This document shows, one piece after another, positions 32,401 to 64,000 of a stretch of 64,000 nt of DNA. Each line of letters opens with the position of its first letter. Within the stretch, counting starts at the first letter, position 1. The stretch is from positions 17,087,594 to 17,151,593 of the forward strand of contig CM053259.1 of NCBI GenBank assembly GCA_028583405.1, given 5' to 3'. The stretch is from Pogonophryne albipinna (taxonomy: Eukaryota > Chordata > Actinopteri > Perciformes > Artedidraconidae). Position numbers and translations under genes: made by a program. The notes below the pieces were generated by a model. That model had not been told where the DNA came from and searched no databases. It saw nothing but the letters and a program-made list of their open reading frames with translations.

Positions 32401-34553
32401 ACAAAGAGTCATATTGATATTCTCATCTAATGCTCTGCAAGATGGCGAATAAGCATAATTCCTACAAAGTTCAACTGTTAATAAAAGCAATTTTATCAGA
32501 AAGTCTTCAGCTATTAATAATATGTTATCTGAACAGTCAGAATAATTCTGTAATTATAAAATCACATGTTTTGGCAGAAAAAAAACGATGTTACTCACTG
32601 AGCAAAATTGATTGTTTTTTAAGGTGAGATCGAAGATAATTCTCCTGCCTCGGCTGGAAAATAAAAAAATTCTAATCTATTCTTTTAAATAATAATCAAT
32701 AAGGCAGTTATTGGGTAAATCCTGGTATCTGTGCATATATGTGATCAATCAAATAAAAGTTACAGGCTGTAGAAAGGAGGAAGTCTCTTCACAAAACGGT
32801 ATTGTTACTAAGCTGGCTTTTAGGAGCAATATTAATTGTAGTTTTTAGAAGATTGATAAATATGTGCCCAGATTTACTTAATATAATACATACGTGATAA
32901 TCAAATGCAATGCCGTTGCCAATAATAACAATAACATAATATATACTACAGAATAAACTGTATTTATACTGTCTGTTTTTGTTCAACAAACATCATTTTA
33001 AATATCTCTGTACAACTCTTTTAAAAATAGCATCATCATAGGGACCAACAGAGGAAAAAGGGGGAGCAGAAGGGAAATATGAATAGGTCCAATAACTCAT
33101 GTTGATAGGAAAAAAGATAGAGGCAGAGAGGGAAAGATTTCAAAGAGCGGAAAGTGCTACAATACAGTATAGGCATTAATAATGTATCTCTCTCTTATTG
33201 GAAACATTCATTTTCAGTTCCTCCCATAACCCCAGAAACCTCAGGTCATAGTTCATACAGTAACGTTACGGCCATGTTCGCTCTTATACATAACAGCACA
33301 CCTGCTGCTTCATTTAGGAGACCACACTCTTTTGTGACATGAACCCTGACTCGTTTTGTTACAACAGTGAAACCTCAATATTTAAGACAAATGGAGACAA
33401 ACTGAGGATGACATGCAGGGTTATGTTGCCTCTTAAGTTTAACGGTGCACTACATTTTCACAGACAGTGTCTGAGAGACTAAATAGCTAAGAGATGTGCA
33501 ACACAAGATAGGCAAATACATTTCTAAATTACTGCCAAAATAATGTTTGCAAACCTAAAATTCAATTATCTAAATTGTCTCCATTTCTTATTTTGACAGT
33601 AGCTTGTACTAAAATACTGTACCTCACATTTGTACTTTAGGAAATATTCCCACCAACAGCTATTATTGCACTGGACACCCCTTTAGCTTAAATGTATATT
33701 TATCATGCACTATAAAACTATGAATGTAAGCAGCTGCATCGTAACGTCTTGTAACTACAAAGTGCATTACCATCAGATATCAAATTTAAGCCAATTTCAG
33801 AGTGTTGTATAGCTGCAACAACTAGTGATATAATGTAAATTAGAGCAGAGAAAGTCGTTGCATTGAATAAATTAATACATAACAGATATTTAAATAAATA
33901 AAAAAACATATAATTCATAAATAATGTATCATCTCATCCAGCCTAAGTGTCCATGTAACATACAAACAATGAATCTCAAATAAATACTCTGTGTTTGATT
34001 ACATCAGACACAGTCCAGTCTCCATTTGGTGTGTTAAATGTGTATTGATCACCCCGTCTAACACTTTCTATAAGCTTGACAACAGCAATAATACAACTCT
34101 GCAAATCAACACTGCTTCAATATGGCACTATAAAAAAGAAGAACAAATGTAGACTAAAATGGGCATTTAATTATCCTAAAAACAATTAATCTGGGTCCAA
34201 TTTAGTAGCTACCTAACATCCTATGTATGAATTAATGGGCATCAAATTAATTGTTAAAACAAGGAGCTTCCCTCTTGCAGCTCATTTCAGAGTGTAAATA
34301 TTAAGCACTCGCTGTACTAACAGAAATACTGGGCCTCATTTGACAGATGCTTGTATTTGGCGTTTGAACATCAGCTGTGATTGGTTGTTTTTGGTCGTGT
34401 GTTTGATGGCAGCAGCTTAGGTCGGAGCTGTGTGTGTGCCAGCGATGCAATAGCAGTTTGTGTGCATTCTCAGTGCTCCTATTTCCTCCAAACGCTTGAG
34501 AGTAGTTAGCTATGTAAACGCCATGATTTCCATTTGTCTGACACTGCGAGGAG
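29472..34553. other. Intergenic region between the tmem268 and prrt1 3' ends
   Basis: The genes converge here. The first few hundred bases should be tmem268 3' UTR, and the right end prrt1 3' UTR. A MITE-like element lies at 29857-30267. No conserved exon was seen on either strand; the longer open frames, for example at 30645-31025, show no family resemblance. Where each transcript ends could not be decided. Confidence 0.5.
29857..30267. mobile_element. MITE with CAGTGG...CCACTG ends
   Basis: It begins CAGTGGTGGAAAGTCACTCAG and ends CATTGTTCCACTG, imperfect inverted ends common in fish hAT-type MITEs. The interior has repeated acTTaagtac-like motifs. No target duplication was found. Confidence 0.55.
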
Positions 34554-41651
<7,098 letters not shown>

Positions 41652-42234
41652 GCCTTCCAATCTTCTGTCCTCCTCTGTGATGTACTCCAAAGCTGGTCGT
41701 GAAAAAAAAAAATCCCTCTTTTCTCGATGCAGTTGTTTTACTCCGAACAACCCATCCTCAAGATATCTTCATCTCAAAAACACCTTATTATAACTTCAAG
41801 TGTTTTTCTCCCTAAGTGAGGCTAATTGTGTTGCAGCGCGCAGTTCTCCCCTCTCTCTGTGCGGCCGGCAGTCTAATAAGGTTTCTCCACTAACGCGTCG
41901 CCGTACATTGAATTAATCAGACACAAAGCTATCGTTGTCTTAAAGCGACAGCTCGGATTGCGAAACTGCACACGCATTGTGATGGAGCAACCCATTACAG
42001 CTCAACACAGAGCCACGGATTTCTTCCCTTGCATGATATTACACCACCTCAGTTTCCCCTCTCACGCAGGTTGTCCTCAGATGGCACATTTTACCTTGAG
42101 GTCTTTACAGCAGGATGTCAGAGAAGCCAGGAAATGACACTGATGAAAGCAGGCAAATCATTTCAAAACATCTTTCATTTTTTATGCATACAAATATGTG
42201 GGCACAATCCATGTGTGTTTTAATACAGATTTGT

Positions 42235-42240
42235 TTTATT
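42235..42240 (-). terminator. Polyadenylation signal of skic2
   Basis: AATAAA on the minus strand, about 220 bases after the stop codon at 42460-42462. Confidence 0.5.
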
Positions 42241-42459
42241 ACTGTACAATAAATTATAATCAAGATTTAATTCCCACAGTCTCTACCTTGGTCTGGTGGT
42301 TAAAATCATTCCTTTTTTTCATGGTCAGGAATTTTTATGTAAACATTGACGTGTTTTGTAGGCACATACAGCACTTCTTGTTAACATAAACCACCACTTC
42401 ACCTCCCCCACATGTTTCTCCATCCCTCTAACACCTTTCAGACAAAAGAACACTTCTCC

Positions 42460-57461
<15,002 letters not shown>

Positions 57462-57770
57462 GTTCCCACTCTCAAGTGAAAGCTAAAAGTTGCCACCAAC
57501 AGTTGCTGTCGCTTCGGAAGTTGCTGAAATTGACAAGCGGAAGTTGCTACTAAGCTAGCTAAAATACAAAATAAACTTTAAACGTGTTCATAAAGCTGTC
57601 TACAATATATAATCAATTCATATATTCCAAATGGGTGTACATTTAGTCTTTGTCGATACATGTTTTTGCTTATTGTTGTTGCAAAAATTAAAAAAGATAA
57701 ACGCAACCTGGATATGCTACGTCATATTTACGCGTCCGTGTTATTATTGAGGAACCACCGTTTGAAGTTG
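57462..57770. promoter_or_regulatory. Divergent promoter of skic2 and nelfe
   Basis: The two start codons are 592 bp apart and the genes point away from each other. The nelfe first (untranslated) exon probably ends at 57770, before GTGAGT. A CRE-like TACGTCA lies at 57718-57724. No TATA box is evident at an obvious position. Human SKIV2L and NELFE are also head-to-head. Confidence 0.65.
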
Positions 57771-58052
57771 GTGAGTGAATGAGTTAAATAGAGCTTCTTA
57801 CTACGTATATAAAATAGTTTTAAGAGACCACACATGCATTTATTATTCTAAAGGTTGACTTTTACTTTGTATGTGGTCTGAACTGGCTAACTACCTGCAT
57901 ATTTTCTGACGCCAGTCGTGTTTTTTATCAGGGTTATTAGCTTAGCTAGGCTAGCAGCTGTGAACGGGTCATAAGTAAATGTGTTGAAGCCTATTTTGTT
58001 TAACAACAATGATATGTGTTCGCCTGTTAATGTATTCGTCTGTGTTGTAGTC

Positions 58053-61000
58053 ATGGTGGTGTTTCCAAGTTCACTGACGGAGGAAGAAGAGGCTCTGCAA
58101 AAGAAATATGCTAAACTCAAGAAAAAGGTAAATAAATAGATGCTTGCTGTTACATTTAGGACTTTATTATCAAAGGATCCCTATAAGCTAATTAATGAAC
58201 CCTATTGCAATAATTCTCTTTTAGAACACTTTTATATTTTTTAACATTAACTTGTTTCCCTTTCTTTTTAGAAAAAGGCCCTGCTTGCCTTGAAGAAGCA
58301 GAATTCAACCAACCAGACAAACCAAAGTGGCTTAAAACGGAGTAAGTGCATTAGACTCCATTTAAAGTACTTCAGCATTTTCTTTTCTCAGCTAACTAAA
58401 CTACACATTATGTTTACTCGCAACCAATTTGTTTATCTAGCAATCACTTCAATTTATACAATGTCACTTTCTGTTCTTATGTGCTCTGTTCACAATCATT
58501 TTATAATACAATTAAAACAGAGTAAGTACACCTAACAAGAAATGTAAATGATAAATGCTCTGACTATAAATACTAACAAGTAACTGGTTGAACAGACCAA
58601 CTATAAATACCTGCAGGCCCATTTGTATACTAATACCCACTCAATCAACCTTTTTTGCGATATTCAGGCTTCTAACTTTACACTTCATAACAGCTTTGTC
58701 AGACCAGCCTGTTGTTGACACGGCAACGGCCACAGAACAAGCAAAGATGCTCATCAAGACGGGTGCCATCAGCGCCATCAAGTCAGAGAACAAGAACTCT
58801 GGGTTTAAACGCTCTCGAATGCTGGAAAAAAAGGTAAGCTGATATTCCTTAGAAGGTGTTGTTTTGGCTGATGGTCACCTGTTTTCTTGCTTTGATTTGT
58901 TTGTTATGTTGTTTAATTGTTCTTCTCTATCTGCCACAGGACCCCGAGAAAGGCCAAAATCCGGCTTTCTTACCTTTCCAAAGGAGTGTCTCTACAGATG
59001 AGGAACCACTTGAGGTATTGTTTATTTAAAACATACAAATGTGACAATTCTGGGGTCTTGTGTTTTATGTTTGTAGGTTTCTTTCTCAAGTAGCATCACA
59101 ACCTGAAATTTAGAATATTATTCAAGTTATTTTTTTCTCCTCAAAGTGAAATACCTTATGTACAATTTCAAACATAGGCGACTCTTGTAGTAGAGTTAAA
59201 AGAAACCCATATGCCATATAATGAACATAACTTTACACATTTGCACATTATAAGGTCTAAGAAGGAATAAAACGTTTCGGGGGAAAGAAATACAGCTTAT
59301 TCTGATGTTATCATATTTGTTCTTCTCATAGGCTGGGAAAAGATCCAGGAGGCCACTGTATGAGAGGTAATGGCAAAACCACCTGTTTAATACACTGAAA
59401 GTGAACATCTATGGGTGTAACATAATTTCCCCGTGTGCCCCTTGCAGCTTTGTCAGCTCAAGAGACAGATTCCGGGAGGAGGAGGAAGGAGGCAGCATGC
59501 CGCCCAGCCGTGAAGTGGAAAGGGACGTAGAGCGAGAGCGGGACCGGGAACGAGAGCTGGATAGAGAGCGGGACAGAGAAAGAGAGAGGGACAAAGACCG
59601 GGAGAGGGAGAGAGACAGAGGCCGGGACAAGGAAAGGGAGCGGGACAGAGAAAGAGAAAGGGACAGAAGCAGAGAAAGGGATCGAGACAATGACAGGGAA
59701 CGGGACAGAGAAAGAGATGCACCGTTCAGACGTGAGTAACCAAGACAAAAATAAACCATCCACAGAGAGCGCAGATATCTCTTCAATTATTACTATCCAA
59801 CTCTAGCGTTAACTCCTCTCCCATGTTTTAATTCTCAGGTTCAGATTCATACCCAGAGCGGAGAGGGGTACGAAAGGGGAACACGGTGTATGTTTATGGC
59901 TCTGGGCTCGGAGAGGACAGCCTGCGCTCTTCCTTCTCTCCACATGGAACCATCATTGACCTCTCCATGGACAACCCACGCAAGTATGTAACCATTAAAG
60001 AACTCTGGGTGCACAGTGGTTTCATCCCTACCTAATGTCATGGATGTGTTGCTGTCCCTTTTCACATACTGTAGTGGTAAGAGGTAGGTTCTTATCTCTA
60101 AGATTCTGCATCGAAAATTAGATTTCTTTAAATGTTTTTTTCTACTAATGGACTTAGATTTTGCTTATGATGGAGTTACCCTACACAATCAAGGCAAAGT
60201 TGTGTTAAGCATTATTGTGAGGTTGTGTTAAAAATACACAAAATACCGTGGATTTAATACATTTAAAAATGTTGCATAACTTAAACTTGTTATTGTTTTC
60301 TAGAATTGTCTTTGAGAATTGAAAAGAACAAAAACTTTCAATGAAAAGTTTATTCGTGCAAGTTATGCATGAATAAATGTTATCTTTCGTCCTATGTTTG
60401 ACATGTGTTTACATAATTTCATCAGTTGATATTTCTTTATTTTTTAAGTATAAAAACTCCATTATCTTACACCCTTTATTCTGCTTTCATGCCATAATAT
60501 TATACATTGAGTAGATCATGAAATAAAAAATGACCTACGTATGTACTGAATTAAGAACACATTTTGAATTGAATCTGCACAACCATAATGCACTATACTG
60601 TATAACTTCTCTTGTAAAAGTTTTTGTTCAACAACCAGTAGTGATTTTTGTTCTTCTCTTCCTCTTTCCAGTTGTGCATTTATCACTTTTGAGAAAATGG
60701 AGTCTGCAGACCAGGCCGTAGCTGAGGTTGGTGTTCTATCTTTGAAAACGTTTTAATAAAATGAAGCAGCAGTTTTCTATAACAATGTTGTGGGCCATGT
60801 GTGTCTTGTATAAGGGGAGAAGAGTACGTTTTTTGCAGTTTAAGCATGATATTTTTGAGATGGCTAAGTTAAGCAAAAAGCATCCATGCAAATGTAGTAT
60901 AATGTTGAAGACGGCGGATACTGAAGGTTGCGAAACCAGGCATGAGAAAATGTGATAACGTCATCCCTAGTTGTAGGGATGCCCTGCTCATGTAGACTGT

Positions 61001-61312
61001 ATACAAAGCAGGCGGCCACTCTAAACTCACCTCGCTGTATTTATCTCACAGTTGAATGGAGCCACAGTGGGAGATGTTCACGTCAAAGTGAGCATCGCCA
61101 GGAAGCAGCCTATGCTGGACGCTGCCACAGGCAAATCTGTCTGGGCTTCACTGGGTAAACACAGCACTCTTATAGTTTATGTATTTGTTCTGCAAAGCCT
61201 TTGGTTAACCTTCAACAATGTCTGTTTTTCTTTCACAGCTGTGCAGAACAGCACTAAAGGCTCCTACAGGGACAAGAGGAATCAAGTCGTGTACAGTGAA
61301 GATTTCCTGTGA
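58053..61312 (+). CDS. nelfe: Negative elongation factor E (RD protein)
   Basis: RNA-binding subunit of the nuclear NELF complex, which with DSIF pauses RNA polymerase II near promoters. Ten coding exons: 58053-58127, 58272-58341, 58694-58833, 58940-59014, 59332-59366, 59448-59731, 59839-59983, 60672-60726, 61052-61154, 61239-61312, phases consistent, 351 aa (human 380). The N-terminus EEEEALQKKYAKLKKKKK and the segment TATATEQAKMLIKTGAISAI are nearly invariant in the family. The charged arginine/acid repeat tract covers about residues 153-222; it is mostly RE/RD mixed, where the mammalian tract is mostly RD. The RRM has RNP2 VYVYGS at about 243-248 and RNP1-like NCAFITFE at about 275-282, followed by VSIARKQPMLDAATGKSVW. 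It ends YSEDFL, shorter than the human tail. ATG at 58053 follows an acceptor by two bases. Confidence 0.95.
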
Positions 61313-61478
61313 TGAATTTTTTTTATTTTTACTTTTGATGTTATTTTAATGACATCCGCTAGTTTCTGTGTTGCAGCATAAATACAAAATAATCTGTTGT
61401 CTCTTTGATTGGAGCATTTTTCATGGTTGGTATGTAATGCTTTGTGGTTCATGAAACTAGAGATGCTGTTTGGATCTC

Positions 61479-61484
61479 AATAAA
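61479..61484 (+). terminator. Polyadenylation signal of nelfe
   Basis: AATAAA about 170 bases after the stop codon, in CTCAATAAAAAGATTTCC. Confidence 0.6.
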
Positions 61485-62049
61485 AAGATTTCCATGAGCC
61501 TTGTATCAACAAAACTCTGTCAGTGGGCAACAAAGACCAAATGTGAGACGTGTATGTGTAATCACGGAAGTATTGAAAATCTGAGACCAACTTTTCAACA
61601 TCGGAAGGGCAGGGAGTTAGGGAACTGCATGAGCAACTGTTTATTTAAAAATCCCACTTTTAAAAAGGTATATTCTGAATGTTTTCCCCAACAGGTATAT
61701 AAAAATGTACAGAAGAACAAGGCAGGTGTCCCTCTGCCAGCATCATATCTGGGTTGGTAGACTAATGTTGTGCAATTGAATGATTTTTAGATGTAATTAG
61801 GAGGAAACTTTCCAACATTTTTATTCACACTGGTTAACATCATACCTTTGAACTGTGGTTAGTCATTTTATTGAAAATATTTAAACATGTTTGTTTTAAT
61901 TTTCACAGTGACATTTTATAAGGGCATCACAGTCAGTTTCCAGCTCTTGCTTAAGAAGGGGCAGTTCACCCCAAATTTGTTTGGTAAAAGAAGACCGTGC
62001 TTTGATCTGGATCTGGATGATCTGGAGTCAAGATTTCTGAGATGAGAAG

Positions 62050-62300
62050 TTCAATCAATGTTTATTTATATAGCCCAATATCACAAATGTTACATTTGTC
62101 TCAGTGGACTTCACAGTTTATACAGAATATCAGTATGACAATACGACACCCTCTGTCCTTAGACCCTCACATCGTACAAGGAAAAACTTACGGAGAAAAC
62201 CCACAGTTTTAAAGGGAAAAATGGGAGAAACCTCAGGGAGAGCAACAGAGGAGAGATCCCTCTCCCAGGACGGACAGATGTGCAATAGATGCTGTGTGTA
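62050..62300 (+). repeat. Dispersed fish repeat, copy 2
   Basis: Matches 10979-11235 in the same orientation over about 250 bp with few differences (shared TTACATTTGTCTCAGTGGAC, ACACCCTCTGTCCTTAGACC). The two copies sit in a retrotransposon nest and in the nelfe downstream region. Confidence 0.8.
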
Positions 62301-62612
62301 AATTGAAAAGATAATACATTTGCAACATAGTGATGTTGAGACTCTAAAACTTTTTGGCTTGGAGCACCACAAACAGGAGGATACTGGAACATGGTCCATC
62401 ATTTATGAGAGAAAGAAGACATCTCTATGGCAAAATATTGTAGATTGATAAATGGCACTGCAGGTGAATTTTTTATTTTGGGGTTAACTGTTCTTTTGGT
62501 ACTTGTGGGTTATCTGTTGCCACTTTTTAATAACTGGTAGCTGGCTCCTACACATTAACTTTTTCATTTCTCAAAATAACAAACATTAATCCTAGGGGTT
62601 AGGGTTATTTAG

Positions 62613-62735
62613 AGTAGTGGTTCTCAAAGTGGGGTCCGCGACCCCCCGGGGGTCCGTGGCACTCTGCCAGGGGGTCCGTGAAAAGTTTTCAGATTCATTA
62701 GATTTTTTTTGTGACGCAACACTTTTGGAGAAAGA
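62613..62735 (+). repeat. hAT terminal fragment
   Basis: GTGGTTCTCAAAGTGGGGTCCGCG followed by GGGGGTCCGTGG is the terminal sequence of a widespread hAT (Charlie-like) family. The opposite end was not found, so it appears to be a solo end. Confidence 0.55.
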
Positions 62736-62739
62736 GGAC

Positions 62740-64000
62740 GCTGGCGTTGTCTGTTCGCCGCTTCTCTCTCCGAAAATTTATCTGCCGAGTTTTGGACCAA
62801 CGTTTCTACCTCAGTTTCCATACGTCCAGTGGCTTGCACACGCTGTTCTGGACACTTTTGTAACACCCGATCGCAACTTTTTACGGATGCTCCGCTTCCG
62901 ACCTGTCCACCCGCTAATGTTGCTCACCTGCTCCTGCTTCAGGGCTAACGCTATCGCTAACGTTAGTGGCTCCATCTGACGACAAGCCCGATTCTCCGTC
63001 TCATTTTCCCGTTTTGAGTCCCGATCCTGCTTCACTGTATCACCTGCTTAGCTGCTGTTTGATTTTGTTCTGCCACAAAAGACACAACAACGGTCCTCTC
63101 CACCCAGCCAGTCTGACGGCGATCAGAAGCTAGCCTAGTTCTACCTGCTCAGGCTAGCCTGCTCTGGCCACCACCGGTGCTCCTCTGCGGCAAACTTCTT
63201 CAACTTCCACCATCTCTCCTCAGTGCTGTCCGTCCTTGAGTCGCTTCCTGGACAGGCTGCCTGCTGTCCTGGTTCATCTGTACTCTTGGCTGATAGCGCA
63301 TTCTCCCGGCCGATCCGCGACCACAGCTAACGCTGTGCTAACGTTAGCATCATACCATCGTGATGCTTCGTTACTCCGCCTCGCAACTTTTTGGGATCAA
63401 CCACTTCACTACACCCCCTCTATGTCTGTCAGTCATTGAATACCTCGGGCTGTTACGAGTTGGCAGACCCAGGTATGTCCATAGAGGTTCCAAACGTGGG
63501 TTTGTTTACACCGGCTCAGCTGACACTATCCCAACTGTGTGGTCCCGGCGCCCCGTCACCGCCCACTTACGTCATCACAACAAACCACACGTGTGCAGTG
63601 TTAACCTGAAGCCCTTAGCCTGTGTTGATGGCATCACTGTTTTACCAGCCATTGCAACATATAACAACTCCCACACATTCATGTTGTTAAATACCCTCTC
63701 CCTTAACAACAAAGCATCACTTATTAATGAAATCATCATTGATAGGAAATTGGATTTTCTCTGCCTCACTGAGACATGGCAAAACCAACAGGACTTCCTC
63801 ACACTCAACCTAGCCACCACTCCCCCCCCCAGGTTATGCTTATCTCCAACAGCCCCGCTCCATTGGTCGTGGTGGTGGGCTGGCAGTCATCCACAGAGCA
63901 GATATCCCTGTCAAACAGCTGCTTGTGACGAATAAAATCTCACTTGAGTGCATTGCCTTCTCAGTGGCTGCCCCCTCAAAGCAGCAGGTCGTCCTCATTT
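62740..64000 (+). mobile_element. LINE 5' region and endonuclease ORF, cut by the window edge
   Basis: From about 63680 the frame reads NTLSLNNKASLINEIIID followed by KLDFLCLTETWQN, the start of an apurinic endonuclease domain of L2/CR1-type LINEs. A run of C residues (63823-63831) shifts the frame. The endonuclease continues in a second frame with GRGGGLAVIHRADIPVK to the window end. The GC-rich sequence 62740-63600 is probably its 5' region. RT would lie beyond 64000. Confidence 0.7.

Noticed and set aside
59409..59786. Minus-strand ORFs rich in SLSL or leucine/proline
   Set aside because: Complement of the arginine/acid repeat exon of nelfe.

Overview
This window is eukaryotic nuclear DNA from a ray-finned, most likely percomorph, fish. 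Intron-rich genes with GT-AG splice sites are separated by AT-rich non-coding DNA. Very long (AC)n microsatellites, L2/CR1-type LINEs, DNA transposons with short tails and a Ty3/gypsy element with a tRNA-Pro-type primer site are all typical of teleosts. No bacterial operon, CRISPR array, rRNA or tRNA gene was found.

Five protein-coding genes were reconstructed exon by exon from splice sites, phase and family conservation. (1) neu1, lysosomal sialidase, minus strand: exons 1-4 are present and the 3' exons lie left of position 1. (2) tmem268, plus strand, 26088-29471, 8 coding exons, 354 aa. (3) prrt1 (SynDIG4), minus strand, 34554-41651, 4 coding exons, 241 aa. (4) skic2/skiv2l, the Ski2 RNA helicase, minus strand, 42460-57461, 29 coding exons, 1244 aa. 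(5) nelfe, the RNA-binding NELF subunit, plus strand, 58053-61312, 10 coding exons, 351 aa. skic2 and nelfe are head-to-head and share a short intergenic promoter, as in mammals. NEU1, PRRT1, SKIV2L and NELFE all map to the human MHC class III region. TMEM268 maps to 9q32, in the chromosome 9 MHC paralogon, so this block looks like an ancestral MHC-linked gene set.

About 15.8 kb of the 16.8 kb first intron of neu1 is one Ty3/gypsy LTR retrotransposon (2703-18498) with perfect 5-bp target duplications. It has since been invaded by other transposons in a nest at least three levels deep. Level 1 is the LTR element. Level 2 is a 10.6-kb foldback-like element (3832-14479, 9-bp target duplication) plus a 1.7-kb element (14942-16675, 6-bp duplication). 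Level 3 is a 5.4-kb element inside the first (about 3947-9320) and a hAT element inside the second (15259-16419, 8-bp duplication). A smaller TA-flanked element (4559-6660) probably sits at level 4. These insertions carry mirrored tandem arrays, long hairpins and a THAP-domain relic. The surviving retroelement coding order (gag, protease, integrase C-terminus, RNase H tail) suggests a Gmr1-like element with integrase ahead of reverse transcriptase.

The rest holds an L2/CR1-like LINE (about 19836-22430, minus), scattered MITEs, and at the right edge a LINE endonuclease ORF that runs out of the window. Two introns of skic2 begin directly with 260-283 bp of uninterrupted (GT)n, so the microsatellite itself supplies the 5' splice site. 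The polypyrimidine tract of one prrt1 acceptor is a (TTC)18 repeat.
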